Origin: JAWXBA01 sp048499805
Lineage (GTDB): Bacteria > Gemmatimonadota > Gemmatimonadetes > Gemmatimonadales > GWC2-71-9
Direction: 5' to 3'
NCBI GenBank assembly: GCA_048499805.1
Contig: JASNZF010000001.1
Location: 496,001-560,000 of the forward strand
DNA: 64,000 nucleotides
The translations under genes were made by a program, and so were the position numbers. Below the pieces are notes generated by a model, which saw only the letters and a list, made by a program, of their open reading frames with translations, ran no database searches and was not told where the DNA came from. Numbering within the stretch: position 1 is the first letter of the stretch; the number at the start of each line of letters is the position of its first letter. Positions 8,636 to 16,669 of the stretch are shown here, one piece after another.

Positions 8636-9330
8636 GGTTCCCTCCCGAACAGCATCTGGTCAAAGGTGAACACCCCGGTGCGGCCCGGCAGCCACTCGGC
8701 GGCAAGGACCGCCCCCTCCGCAAAGACCCGGCGGTCGCGCGCGGCATGCTCGAGGTGGATGGACTCGAACGGGCCGTCCCAGGTCACCCGATGGCGCCCG
8801 GGGTGGTGGCCGCCCCGGATCGATGCGATGGGGAAGGCACGTGCCGGGTCGCCGGCGCGCAGCGCGGCCTGGAGCGCCAGCGCCGTTCCCGATGGGGCAT
8901 CGCGCTTCGCCCCATGATGCTCATCCACCACCAGCTCGTCAAACCCGTCCCGTCCGGCGAACCGCGCCGCCAGGTCAGTCGCGGCCCGGAGCAGCAGCGC
9001 CACCCCCGTCGAGAAGTTGGGCGCGTGCAGCAGGGAGCCACCCACCGCATTGACCCGCTCGGTGATGCGGGGGAGCTCCGCCGCCCACCCCGTGGTCCCG
9101 GTCACGACCGGAAGCCCGAGGTCCACGAGGCGCTCGAGGTTGGTCACCACGGCATCCGGCCGGGAGAACTCGACCACGACGTCCGCCCCGCCCAGGCGGT
9201 CGGCGGTCAAGGCCCGGCCGTCGGCATTCTCGGCGCCCCGGACGATGGTGGTGATGTCATGGTGGCGGGCGGTGGCCAGCTCCACCACCGCCTGCCCCAT
9301 GCGTCCTCCGCCCACGATGGCGATCCGCAT
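8632..9330 (-). CDS. dapB: 4-hydroxy-tetrahydrodipicolinate reductase
   Basis: This 232-residue protein is slightly short for DapB (E. coli 273). It has the nucleotide-binding GGGRMGQAV at the N-terminus, the GTTGW motif and the catalytic/substrate segment DEHHGAKRDAPSGTAL. It reduces the DapA product with NAD(P)H. A 17-bp gap separates it from lysC upstream, and it overlaps dapA by 4 bp downstream. Confidence 0.95.
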   Translation of the reverse strand: MRIAIVGGGRMGQAVVELATARHHDITTIVRGAENADGRALTADRLGGADVVVEFSRPDAVVTNLERLVDLGLPVVTGTTGWAAELPRITERVNAVGGSLLHAPNFSTGVALLLRAATDLAARFAGRDGFDELVVDEHHGAKRDAPSGTALALQAALRAGDPARAFPIASIRGGHHPGRHRVTWDGPFESIHLEHAARDRRVFAEGAVLAAEWLPGRTGVFTFDQMLFGREP

Positions 9331-9347
9331 CCGCCGTGCCCTCCTGT

Positions 9348-10697
9348 TCAGGTGCCGAAGAACTCGCGGTGGAGGCGCCGGACGATCTCCGGGCCTTCCG
9401 CTTCTCGCGTCACGAAGGTGATGTTGATCGCCGAGGCCCCCTGCGAGATGATCTCGACATTGGCCGGCTGGGTGGCCCGGAAGACACGGGCCGCCACCCC
9501 GGCGGTGTCCCGCAGCCCGATGCCCACCACGGCCACGATGCAGCGCCCCTCGTCCACCCGCAGCTCCCCGACCGCCTCGAGGTCGCGGCGGACATCGGAC
9601 AGGCGCGACGGGTCCTCGATGGTCAGCGAAACGCTCACCTCGCTGGTCGCCACCACGTCCACCACCACCTCATGCCGCTCGAACACCTCGAACAGCGCCC
9701 GCAGGAAGCCAAACGCGCCCAGCATCCGCGGCGCCCGGATGCTCAGCGCCGTGATCCCCTTCTTGTACGAGATCGAGCGGATCGGCGAGTCGCCCAGGCG
9801 CTCGAGCCGGGCCTCGGGCCCGATCAGGGTGCCGGGGTGCGATGGGTCGAGCGAGTTGAGGATCCGGATTGGGATCCCGCGCTCCACCAGCGGAGCCTGG
9901 GTCGCAGGGTGCAGCACCTTGGCCCCGAAGGTCGCCAGCTCGGCGGCCTCCTCATAGCTCGCCTCGGCCAGGGTGGTGGCGGCGGGGACGATCCGCGGGT
10001 CGGCGGTCATCAGGCCGCTCACGTCGGTCCAGATCTCCACGCACTCGGCGGAGAGTGCCGCGCCGAGCAGGGCGGCGCTGAAGTCCGATCCGCCGCGCCC
10101 CAGCGTGGTGATCGCCCCCTCGGCCGTCGCGCCAATGAACCCTTGCGTGACGAGGACGATGCCCTCGCGGAGCGGAGGGAGCAGTACCGCCGGAGCCAGC
10201 CGCTCGATGGCAGGCCGGTCCGGGCGGGCACGCCCGAACCGGCTGTCGGTGCGCATGAACTCCGGGGCCAGGACGCAGGTGGAGCGGATCCCCGCATTGG
10301 CAAGGGCCGCGGACACGATCCGGGAGCTCCAGATCTCGCCGTGCGCCACCACCCGATCGATCTCAGCTGCCTCGAGGGGCCTGCCGGCCGTGGCGGCCAG
10401 GAATCGTCCCAGGGCGGCCAGCTCGTCGGCAATGGCCGCCATCGCCCCGCCAGTTCCGGAAAGCTGGTCCGACACCGTTCGATGGCGGGATTCCAGTGCC
10501 TCGACTTGCGCCTGAAGCTGCTGCTGATCGTCCCGGACTGCCCGGGGCACGAGCTCGAGGAGCCCATCCGTCACCCCGGCCATCGCCGAGACCACCACGA
10601 GGGGCAGCCGGTCCAACCGCTGCCGGATGATCTCCACGAGGCGGCGAATCGCCGTCGCGTCGCCCACCGAGGTGCCGCCGAACTTGGCGACGATCAC
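9348..10697 (-). CDS. lysC: Aspartate kinase
   Basis: The 449-residue length equals that of monofunctional LysC. The N-terminal kinase domain begins VIVAKFGGTSV and includes TLGRGGSDFSAALLG. From about residue 300, two ACT domains follow (SIRAPRMLGAFGFLRALFEV; VGIGLRDTAGVAARVF). The ACT domains imply allosteric feedback, probably by lysine, but the effector cannot be read from the sequence. I chose the GTG at 10697 because it gives the family N-terminus and overlaps the asd stop as GTGA. Confidence 0.95.
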   Translation of the reverse strand: MIVAKFGGTSVGDATAIRRLVEIIRQRLDRLPLVVVSAMAGVTDGLLELVPRAVRDDQQQLQAQVEALESRHRTVSDQLSGTGGAMAAIADELAALGRFLAATAGRPLEAAEIDRVVAHGEIWSSRIVSAALANAGIRSTCVLAPEFMRTDSRFGRARPDRPAIERLAPAVLLPPLREGIVLVTQGFIGATAEGAITTLGRGGSDFSAALLGAALSAECVEIWTDVSGLMTADPRIVPAATTLAEASYEEAAELATFGAKVLHPATQAPLVERGIPIRILNSLDPSHPGTLIGPEARLERLGDSPIRSISYKKGITALSIRAPRMLGAFGFLRALFEVFERHEVVVDVVATSEVSVSLTIEDPSRLSDVRRDLEAVGELRVDEGRCIVAVVGIGLRDTAGVAARVFRATQPANVEIISQGASAINITFVTREAEGPEIVRRLHREFFGT

Positions 10698-11749
10698 GCA
10701 CCCGCCCTGGGGACGCGGCCGGTGGCCACCAGCAGCTCCGCGTTCTGGATCGCTGCGCCGGCCGCGCCCCGCACGGTGTTGTGGGAGAGCAGCACGAGGC
10801 GCAGGTCGAGGAGGGGGCAGGGACGCACCCGGCCGACGGTGACCGTCATGCCGGCCCCCCGGTCGAGGTCGAATCGGGTCTGGGGGCGGTCGGGCCGCAG
10901 GTCCACCTCGATCGGCCGCTCGGGGCTCGATGGGAGGCCAGCCACGAGTGGCCCGGCCCGGTATCCAGCCAGGGATGCGATCGCTTCCTCCGGCGTGACG
11001 CGGCGCCCGAACCCAATCGAGGCCACCTCGAGGTGCCCGTCCACGGTGGGCACCCGGCTGGTGTGGGCACTGACCACGACCGGGGCCTCGCTGGTCGCAG
11101 TGCCGAGGATCTTCCGGGTCTCCTCCTCGATCTTCTCCTCCTCCCCGCCGATGTGGGGGATGACATTGCCGAGGATGTCGAGGGAGGGAACTCCCGGGTA
11201 CCCCGCGCCGCTCACCGCCTGCATCGTGCTGACGAACACCTTCTCGACGCCGAAGGCGGCGTGGAGCGGCGCCAGCGCGAGGACCAGCCCCGCGGTGGAG
11301 CAGTTGGGGTTTGCCACGATCCCGCCGGTCCAGCCCCGGTCGCGCTGCTGGGCCTCGAGGAGCGAGAGGTGGTCGGCATTCACTTCGGGAATGACCAGGG
11401 GAACATCGGGCACCATCCGGTGACTCTTGGTGTTGGTCACCACGAACACCCCGGCCCGGGCGAAGTCCTGCTCGATCCGGGGCGCCAGTTCGGCCTCGAC
11501 CGCCGAGAAGGCGATCACGCCCGGGAGCGGGGGGACGCAGGGCGCCACCGACATCGCGGCGATCCGGTCGGGCAGGGGCGTCGGCTCCCGCCAGCGCACC
11601 ACCTCGCCATACGGCCGCCCGGCACTGCGCTCGGAGGCGGCGAGGGCGGCCACCTCGAACCACGGGTGCTCCTCGAGCAACCGGATGAACTTCTGGCCGA
11701 CGGTACCGGTGGCACCGAGGATGGCGACGGGGAGGCGTCCGCCGGTCAT
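10694..11749 (-). CDS. asd: Aspartate-semialdehyde dehydrogenase
   Basis: A 351-residue NADP-dependent dehydrogenase. It has the nucleotide-binding ILGATGTVGQKF at the N-terminus, the catalytic cysteine in ANPNCST and the downstream SGAGYPGVPSLDILGNVIPHI segment. The form resembles the fungal/archaeal type of Asd rather than the shorter E. coli sequence. It supplies aspartate semialdehyde to DapA. The ATG at 11749 overlaps the upstream peptidase stop by 4 bp; the longer upstream frame is a shadow of that gene. Confidence 0.94.
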   Translation of the reverse strand: MTGGRLPVAILGATGTVGQKFIRLLEEHPWFEVAALAASERSAGRPYGEVVRWREPTPLPDRIAAMSVAPCVPPLPGVIAFSAVEAELAPRIEQDFARAGVFVVTNTKSHRMVPDVPLVIPEVNADHLSLLEAQQRDRGWTGGIVANPNCSTAGLVLALAPLHAAFGVEKVFVSTMQAVSGAGYPGVPSLDILGNVIPHIGGEEEKIEEETRKILGTATSEAPVVVSAHTSRVPTVDGHLEVASIGFGRRVTPEEAIASLAGYRAGPLVAGLPSSPERPIEVDLRPDRPQTRFDLDRGAGMTVTVGRVRPCPLLDLRLVLLSHNTVRGAAGAAIQNAELLVATGRVPRAGA

Positions 11750-12768
11750 GCGCCCGCCGCGGTGGGGGGCGCCAGCAGCGCCCGGGCCAGCGCCACGTAC
11801 TGGTCGACTCCGCGCATCAGGTCGGCCTTGGCGATGTGCTCCTGGTCGGTGTGGGCAACCCGGATGGTGCCCGGGCCGAGCTGGAAGCCCAGCCCCCAGT
11901 CGACCAGGAACGGCAGGTCGCTGCCGTAGCTGACGACGGTGGCCTCCCAGCCGTCCGGGATCGTCCCCGCCGCCCGGTAGGAGGGAATCTCGAGGGGGAA
12001 GGCAATCTCGACGCCGGGTGCGGCACAGGCCGCGATGGCCTCCTGCAGCGGGCCGGCGGGTCCCACGGTTCGGACCAGGAGCTGGGCGTAGGCATTCGCG
12101 GGGATCACATTGGGGGCGGAACCGGCCTGAAGTGTGCCAATGTTGAGGGTCGCAGCTCCCAGTACCGGGTCCACCGGGAGGGGAAGGTGCCGGATCCGCT
12201 CGAGGGTGTCCAGCAGGGGGAGGAGGGCCGAGGCCCCCTCCTCCGGATAGCCGGAATGGGCGGCCCGGCCGGCGGCGCGCACGGTGACCCGGAGGGCGCC
12301 CTTCTGGCCCACCACGAGCCGCCCCTCCGTCGGCTCGCCGTTGATGAGGAAACGGCCCTTCGGCTCGAGCGCGGCGGCGGCGAGCGCACCCTCGGAGCCG
12401 TCCTCCTCGCCGACGACGAAGAGCAGCCCGATCCGTCGCTCGCCCAGGGCGGCCAGCCGCTCGGCCGCCGCCACCATGGCGGCGGCGATCCCCTTGGCAT
12501 CGCAACTGCCGCGTCCCCAGATCCGCTCGGCGTCCTCCCGGAGCGGGACGTAGGGCGGCACGCAGTCCAGATGGGTGGTGAAGACCAGCTCGGGCGGCTC
12601 GCGCCAGGCATAGAGGTTGTCGCGGCCCGGCTCCACCGCCTGCCGGTGGACCTGCCATCCCAGCTCGCGCAGGGTCCGGTCCATCAGGTCGGTGGCCGCG
12701 GCCTCTGCCCCGGTCGGGGTGTCGAGTGCCACGAGGGCCTTGGTCAGTGCCACAGGGTCCATGAACAC
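11746..12768 (-). CDS. M20-family amidohydrolase, probable succinyl-diaminopimelate desuccinylase (DapE-like)
   Basis: A 340-residue di-zinc M20 hydrolase. Metal and catalytic residues are visible: the His of TTHLD, the Asp of GRGSCDAKG, the Glu pair in GEEDGSEG and the late His in AHTDQEHI. The dimerisation domain (about 155-260) contains AHSGYPEEG. It heads an operon whose other five genes make diaminopimelate by the succinylase route, which calls for a desuccinylase; that is the basis for the DapE call. The GRGSCDAKG pattern also occurs in ArgE- and LysK-like enzymes, so another N-acyl amino-acid deacylase is possible. Confidence 0.8.
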   Translation of the reverse strand: MFMDPVALTKALVALDTPTGAEAAATDLMDRTLRELGWQVHRQAVEPGRDNLYAWREPPELVFTTHLDCVPPYVPLREDAERIWGRGSCDAKGIAAAMVAAAERLAALGERRIGLLFVVGEEDGSEGALAAAALEPKGRFLINGEPTEGRLVVGQKGALRVTVRAAGRAAHSGYPEEGASALLPLLDTLERIRHLPLPVDPVLGAATLNIGTLQAGSAPNVIPANAYAQLLVRTVGPAGPLQEAIAACAAPGVEIAFPLEIPSYRAAGTIPDGWEATVVSYGSDLPFLVDWGLGFQLGPGTIRVAHTDQEHIAKADLMRGVDQYVALARALLAPPTAAGA

Positions 12769-12775
12769 AATGCCC

Positions 12776-12802
12776 CGCCGGGCGGTTCGCGCGGCGGGGC
12801 TC
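12776..12802. terminator. GC-rich hairpin downstream of terC
   Basis: A strong stem (GCCCCGCCG facing CGGCGGGGC) sits between the terC stop region and the start of the DapE-like gene. It could end htpX-terC transcription, read on the minus strand. There is no clear T-run. Confidence 0.45.
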
Positions 12803-12822
12803 CGAAAGGGTGGTGTGTGCGG

Positions 12823-12894
12823 CTATCCCCGTCGAGGCGCCCCGCGCCCGGACTTCTTGATCCCGTCGCACTTCATCGGCTTGGGTCGGGGCAT
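12823..12894 (-). CDS. Possible 23-residue basic peptide
   Basis: A short frame in the 215-bp gap between terC and the DapE-like gene encodes a Lys/Arg/Gly-rich peptide beginning MPRPKPMKCDG. I see no Shine-Dalgarno sequence and recognise no family. It is listed only because the gap is otherwise empty apart from the hairpin. It may well be chance. Confidence 0.15.
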   Translation of the reverse strand: MPRPKPMKCDGIKKSGRGAPRRG

Positions 12895-12983
12895 CGGGCA
12901 CACTCGGAAACAGGGTGGCTGCTGTGCACGAACCTAGGCGAGCCCGCGAGGGGCGGCAACCCCCGCCACTCCGCGCGCATGCC

Positions 12984-13913
12984 TCAGGCGGGGGTCGGCG
13001 CCCGGCGGTTCTTCCAGATCGAGGCCACGATCGCCACCGTGAGCGTGAGCAGGATGACGGCGAGCGACACCAGCGCCGGGATGTGGAACCAGGCGGCGAG
13101 GGTCATCTTGGTCCCGACGAAGACCAGGATCGCGGCCACCCCCGGCTTGAGGTAGGCGAAGGCGTTCATCGCACCGGCCAGCACGAAGAACAGCGCCCGC
13201 AGGCCGACGATCGCGAAGACGTTCGAGCTGTAGACGATGAACGGGTCCCGGGTGATCGCGAAGATCGCGGGGATGCTGTCGATCGCGAACACCACGTCGC
13301 TCCATTCGACCACCAGCAGCACCAGGAAGAGCGGCGTGAAGAGCAGCTTCCCGGCGGGGCGCACCAGGAACGCCTGCCCCTCGTAGGTCGGGGACATCGG
13401 CAGGAACCGCCGGGCCAGCCGCACCAGCGGGTTCCGCTCCGGCTCGATCTTCTCGTCGCCGGCGCGGAGCATCCGGACGCCGGTCGCAATCAGGATGGCG
13501 CCGAAGACGTAGATGATCCAGTGGAACTTGGTGAGCAGCACCGTGCCCAGCGCGATCATGATCGCGCGCATCACGATCGCCCCGAGGATGCCCCACTTGA
13601 GCACCCGGGGCTGGAGCGCAGGGGGGACCGCGAAGTACTGGAAGATCAGGATGAAGACAAAGAGGTTGTCGACGCTGAGGCTCAGCTCGACCAGGTAGCC
13701 GGTGTAGAACTCGATCGCGGTCTGGGCCCCCTCACGCTGCCAGAGGAAGGCCCCGAACAGGCCCGCGATCAGCACCAGGGTGCCGCTCCACGCCCCGGCC
13801 TCGCGCATCGAGAGGACATGGGAGCGCCGGTTGAGCACTCCCAGGTCCAGGATCAGCAGGGTGGCCACGAGGGCGGTGAAGCCCAGCCAGACTCCGGCGG
13901 AATGTTCGGGCAA
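12984..13913 (-). CDS. TerC-family integral membrane protein
   Basis: A 309-residue protein with about seven to eight hydrophobic segments. The TerC signature is present: LSLSVDNLFVFILIF, with the conserved Asp-Asn in the membrane, and a second acidic set in VFAIDSIPAIF. Family members are linked to metal (manganese) efflux and to tellurite resistance; the substrate here is not known. Translation appears to begin at a TTG that directly abuts the htpX stop (TGA-TTG), so expression depends on htpX translation. Confidence 0.9.
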   Translation of the reverse strand: MPEHSAGVWLGFTALVATLLILDLGVLNRRSHVLSMREAGAWSGTLVLIAGLFGAFLWQREGAQTAIEFYTGYLVELSLSVDNLFVFILIFQYFAVPPALQPRVLKWGILGAIVMRAIMIALGTVLLTKFHWIIYVFGAILIATGVRMLRAGDEKIEPERNPLVRLARRFLPMSPTYEGQAFLVRPAGKLLFTPLFLVLLVVEWSDVVFAIDSIPAIFAITRDPFIVYSSNVFAIVGLRALFFVLAGAMNAFAYLKPGVAAILVFVGTKMTLAAWFHIPALVSLAVILLTLTVAIVASIWKNRRAPTPA

Positions 13914-14753
13914 TCAGCGCCCCGTGCTCCAGCCCTCGAGTGCCGCGATCCGCTCGGCGGTCGGCGGGTGGGTGGAGAACAGCTTCGAGAACCCGCCGCC
14001 CTGCATCGCCAGCGGGTTCACCTGGGCCAGCGGCGCGGCCGCCGGCGCCACGTCCATCGGGATCTGGTGCGACATCTGCTCGAGGCGCCGCAGCGCGTTC
14101 ACCATCGGCCGGGCGGTGCCCATGATCTCGGCGGCGGTCCGGTCGGCCGCGAACTCGCGCTGCCGGGAGACCGCCATCTGGATGATCATGGCCGCGATCG
14201 GGCCGAGCAGGACGATCACCAGCTGCACCACAGGGTGCCCGCCCTCGCCGTCACGGCGCCCCCCGCCGAACAACATGAGGTATGGCAGGTAACCGATCGC
14301 CCCGGCGATGCCGGCCGCGATCGTGGTGATCAGCATGTCGCGGTTCTTGATGTGGGCCAGCTCGTGGGCGATCACCCCCTCGAGCTCCTCCTGGGGCATG
14401 TACTTGAGGATTCCGGTGGTGACCGCCACCACCGCCTTCTCCGGGCTGCGTCCGGTGGCGAAGGCATTCGGCTGGTCGTGCGGGGCGACCGCCACGACCG
14501 GCATCGGCAACCCGGCCCGCTGGCGGAGGCGATCCACCATGGCGTAGAGCTCCGGCGCCTCCTTCGCGGTGACCACCTGGGCCCGGTACATCTTGAGCAC
14601 CATGCGGTCGGAGAAGAAGTACATGATGAAGTTCATGGCGCTGCCGAGGACCAGGGCCATCACCAGTCCGTTGGTCCCGCCGATCGCCTGGCCGGCCGCC
14701 AGGAACAGCAGCATCAGCCCCGCCATGAGGGTGAACGTCTTCAGGTGGTGCAT
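13914..14753 (-). CDS. htpX: HtpX-like membrane zinc metalloprotease (M48)
   Basis: The 279-residue protein has two N-terminal membrane helices, the zinc motif HELAHIKNRD and a downstream Glu in SRQREFAADRTAAEI. The region between them holds further hydrophobic segments. HtpX degrades misfolded membrane proteins together with FtsH. I set the start at the ATG at 14753, which follows AGGAG; a longer in-frame start at 14792 lacks such a site. It is immediately followed by terC. Confidence 0.93.
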   Translation of the reverse strand: MHHLKTFTLMAGLMLLFLAAGQAIGGTNGLVMALVLGSAMNFIMYFFSDRMVLKMYRAQVVTAKEAPELYAMVDRLRQRAGLPMPVVAVAPHDQPNAFATGRSPEKAVVAVTTGILKYMPQEELEGVIAHELAHIKNRDMLITTIAAGIAGAIGYLPYLMLFGGGRRDGEGGHPVVQLVIVLLGPIAAMIIQMAVSRQREFAADRTAAEIMGTARPMVNALRRLEQMSHQIPMDVAPAAAPLAQVNPLAMQGGGFSKLFSTHPPTAERIAALEGWSTGR

Positions 14754-15052
14754 GTCTGCTCCTGCGGGTCGGAACCCGCTCAGGTGGCCCATACGACGAA
14801 CGGCGAGACCTCGCCGACGCCCCGCGGGCCGTCAGACGAAGGTCTCGCCGTTGAAGGTGGAACCGTGCCGGCACGCCGACAGTGTTGACGATTCCACCGG
14901 CCGCTTGGTGCGACTCGGCTACTCCCCTTCCAAGGGACCAAATCTAGTGGGCACCCCATGGGGCAACAAGGGCACCCGGGGGTGTGTAGATTTCCCTCCA
15001 GCCATCGTCGCCTGCAGGAGTTGCTGACCTCTCACCGTTCCCGAGGAGCCCC
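14754..15052. other. Divergent intergenic region between htpX and DUF2911 gene
   Basis: About 300 bp without a gene that must hold the promoters of htpX (minus) and the DUF2911 gene (plus). A weak -10-like TAGATT lies near 14987. A GGCACCC-rich segment (14951-14980) could fold, and the DUF2911 gene has a clear GAGGAG Shine-Dalgarno just before its ATG. I see no other feature. Confidence 0.4.
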
Positions 15053-15586
15053 ATGTCCGTCTCGACCCTGATCCGTCACTCGCTGGCCGGCCTTGCCCTG
15101 GCTGCCGCCGTCACCGCTCCCGCCGAGGCCCAGCAGGCCTCCCCTCGCGACAGCGTCAAGGTCACGATTGCCGGCGCCAACCTGCACATCGATTACGGCC
15201 GTCCCTCGATGCGGGGTCGGGAGATCTTCGGCGGGCTGGTGCCGTATGGCCAGGTCTGGCGGGCCGGCGCCAATCGGGCCACCCACTTCACGACCGACAA
15301 GGCGCTGGCCTTCGGGAGCACCACCGTGCCGGCCGGCACCTACACGCTGCATGTCCTGCCGATCAGTGCCACCGCCTGGAAGCTCGTCATCAGCAAGAAG
15401 ATCGACATCTGGGGCATTCCCTACCCGGAGGGTGAGGACCTTGCCCGGCTGGACATGACCGTCTCCCAGACTGCCGCCCCGGTGGAGATGATGGAGATCG
15501 CCGTGACACCGCAGGGCAGCGGCGGGGTCCTGAAGATCCGCTGGGCCCGGACCGAGGGTTCCATTCCGTTCACGGTCCGTCCGTGA
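15053..15586 (+). CDS. Secreted DUF2911 protein
   Basis: A 177-residue protein with a signal peptide ending AEAQQ, followed by a DUF2911 domain. The recognisable blocks are IDYGRPSMRGREIFGGLVPYGQVWRAGAN (read as consecutive conserved pieces) and PAGTYTLHVLP. The family is periplasmic and common in Bacteroidota and Gemmatimonadota; its function is unknown. GAGGAG precedes the ATG. It overlaps the next peptidase gene by 4 bp (GTGA), so the two are likely co-expressed. Confidence 0.88.
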   Translation: MSVSTLIRHSLAGLALAAAVTAPAEAQQASPRDSVKVTIAGANLHIDYGRPSMRGREIFGGLVPYGQVWRAGANRATHFTTDKALAFGSTTVPAGTYTLHVLPISATAWKLVISKKIDIWGIPYPEGEDLARLDMTVSQTAAPVEMMEIAVTPQGSGGVLKIRWARTEGSIPFTVRP

Positions 15587-16509
15587 GGATCCGCCTCCGG
15601 GAGGCGGGACTCGCCGTCCCCCTCCTCCTGGCGGCGACCGCGGCCTCGGCCCAGGTCGCCGCCCCGCCGGCGGCCCGCAGCCATCCCATGCTCGACGCCC
15701 TGTATGTCCTGGCCGCCGACTCGATGGAGGGGCGGGCGGTCGGGACACCGGGCTCCGAGCGGGCCCGCCGGTTCCTGCTGGCCCAGTTGGCGGAGATCGG
15801 GGTGGCGCCGGTTGGGACGGGGTTCGAGCACCCGTTCGAGTTCACCTCCCGGCAGGGTGCCGCCGTCCGCGGTGTCAACCTGCTGGCCCAGGTGCGCGGC
15901 ACGGCCGAGCCGGAGCGTTACCTCGTCATCTCCGCGCATTACGACCATGTCGGGGTACGGGGTGGTGAGACCTACAACGGTGCCGACGACAACGCCTCGG
16001 GCACCGCGGCGCTGCTGGAGCTGGCCCGGCGGCTCCGCGACAACCCGCCCCGGCACTCGGTGATCCTGGCCTTCTTCGATGCGGAGGAGTCGGGGTTGCG
16101 GGGTGCGGTGGCGTTCGTCGCGAATCCGCCGGTACCCAGGGAGGCGATCGCCATGAACCTCAACATGGACATGATCAGCCGCAGCGAGGACGGCGTCCTC
16201 TGGGCCGCTGGCGCCGCTCCCTACCCGCAGTTCCGGCCGATCCTCGAGGCCGTGACCCCGGCCGCGGGCGTGACCCTCAAGCTTGGCCACGATACCGATG
16301 CCGACGGCCCGTCCAACAACTGGACTGGACAGTCGGACCAGGGGGCGTTTCACCGCGCCGGCATCCCGTTCCTCTATTTCGGCGTCGAGGACCACCCGGG
16401 CTACCACAAGCCCACCGATGATGCCGAGGCGATCACCCCGGCGTTCTATGTCGGGGCGGTCGAGACGATCTGGCGGGTGTTCAGGGAGATCGACAGGATG
16501 CCGAGATAG
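15583..16509 (+). CDS. Secreted M28-family zinc aminopeptidase
   Basis: A 308-residue protein with a signal peptide ending ASAQ. The M28 zinc ligands are clear: His-Asp in SAHYDHVG, Asp in GADDNASG, the catalytic Glu-Glu in FDAEESGLRG, a later Asp (NLNMDMISR) and the final His in DHPGYHKPTDD. It probably trims peptides outside the cytoplasm. The GTG start overlaps the DUF2911 stop. An inverted heptamer pair begins directly after its stop. Confidence 0.92.
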   Translation: MRIRLREAGLAVPLLLAATAASAQVAAPPAARSHPMLDALYVLAADSMEGRAVGTPGSERARRFLLAQLAEIGVAPVGTGFEHPFEFTSRQGAAVRGVNLLAQVRGTAEPERYLVISAHYDHVGVRGGETYNGADDNASGTAALLELARRLRDNPPRHSVILAFFDAEESGLRGAVAFVANPPVPREAIAMNLNMDMISRSEDGVLWAAGAAPYPQFRPILEAVTPAAGVTLKLGHDTDADGPSNNWTGQSDQGAFHRAGIPFLYFGVEDHPGYHKPTDDAEAITPAFYVGAVETIWRVFREIDRMPR

Positions 16510-16519
16510 AGTCTGGAGG

Positions 16520-16669
16520 GAGAAGCAAGAAGCAAGAAGCACGAAGCTGTATCTGCGACTTCAACGGGGGGGCTCCTGCGATAGGGGGGCTCCCCCACGC
16601 CCTGTACCGACCTTCCTGTCCATCCGCCCCTCTTCACCCTTCACCCTTCTCCCTTCTCGCTGCTTCACC
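16520..16669. repeat. Inverted pair of heptamer arrays (locus A2)
   Basis: Left arm (16520-16547): GAGAAGC, AAGAAGC, AAGAAGC, ACGAAGC. Right arm (16632-16659): CTTCACC, CTTCACC, CTTCTCC, CTTCTCG. The arms face each other across about 85 bp and lie between two convergent genes, the M28 peptidase and moeA. The right arm ends just before the moeA stop codon at 16665. Confidence 0.8.
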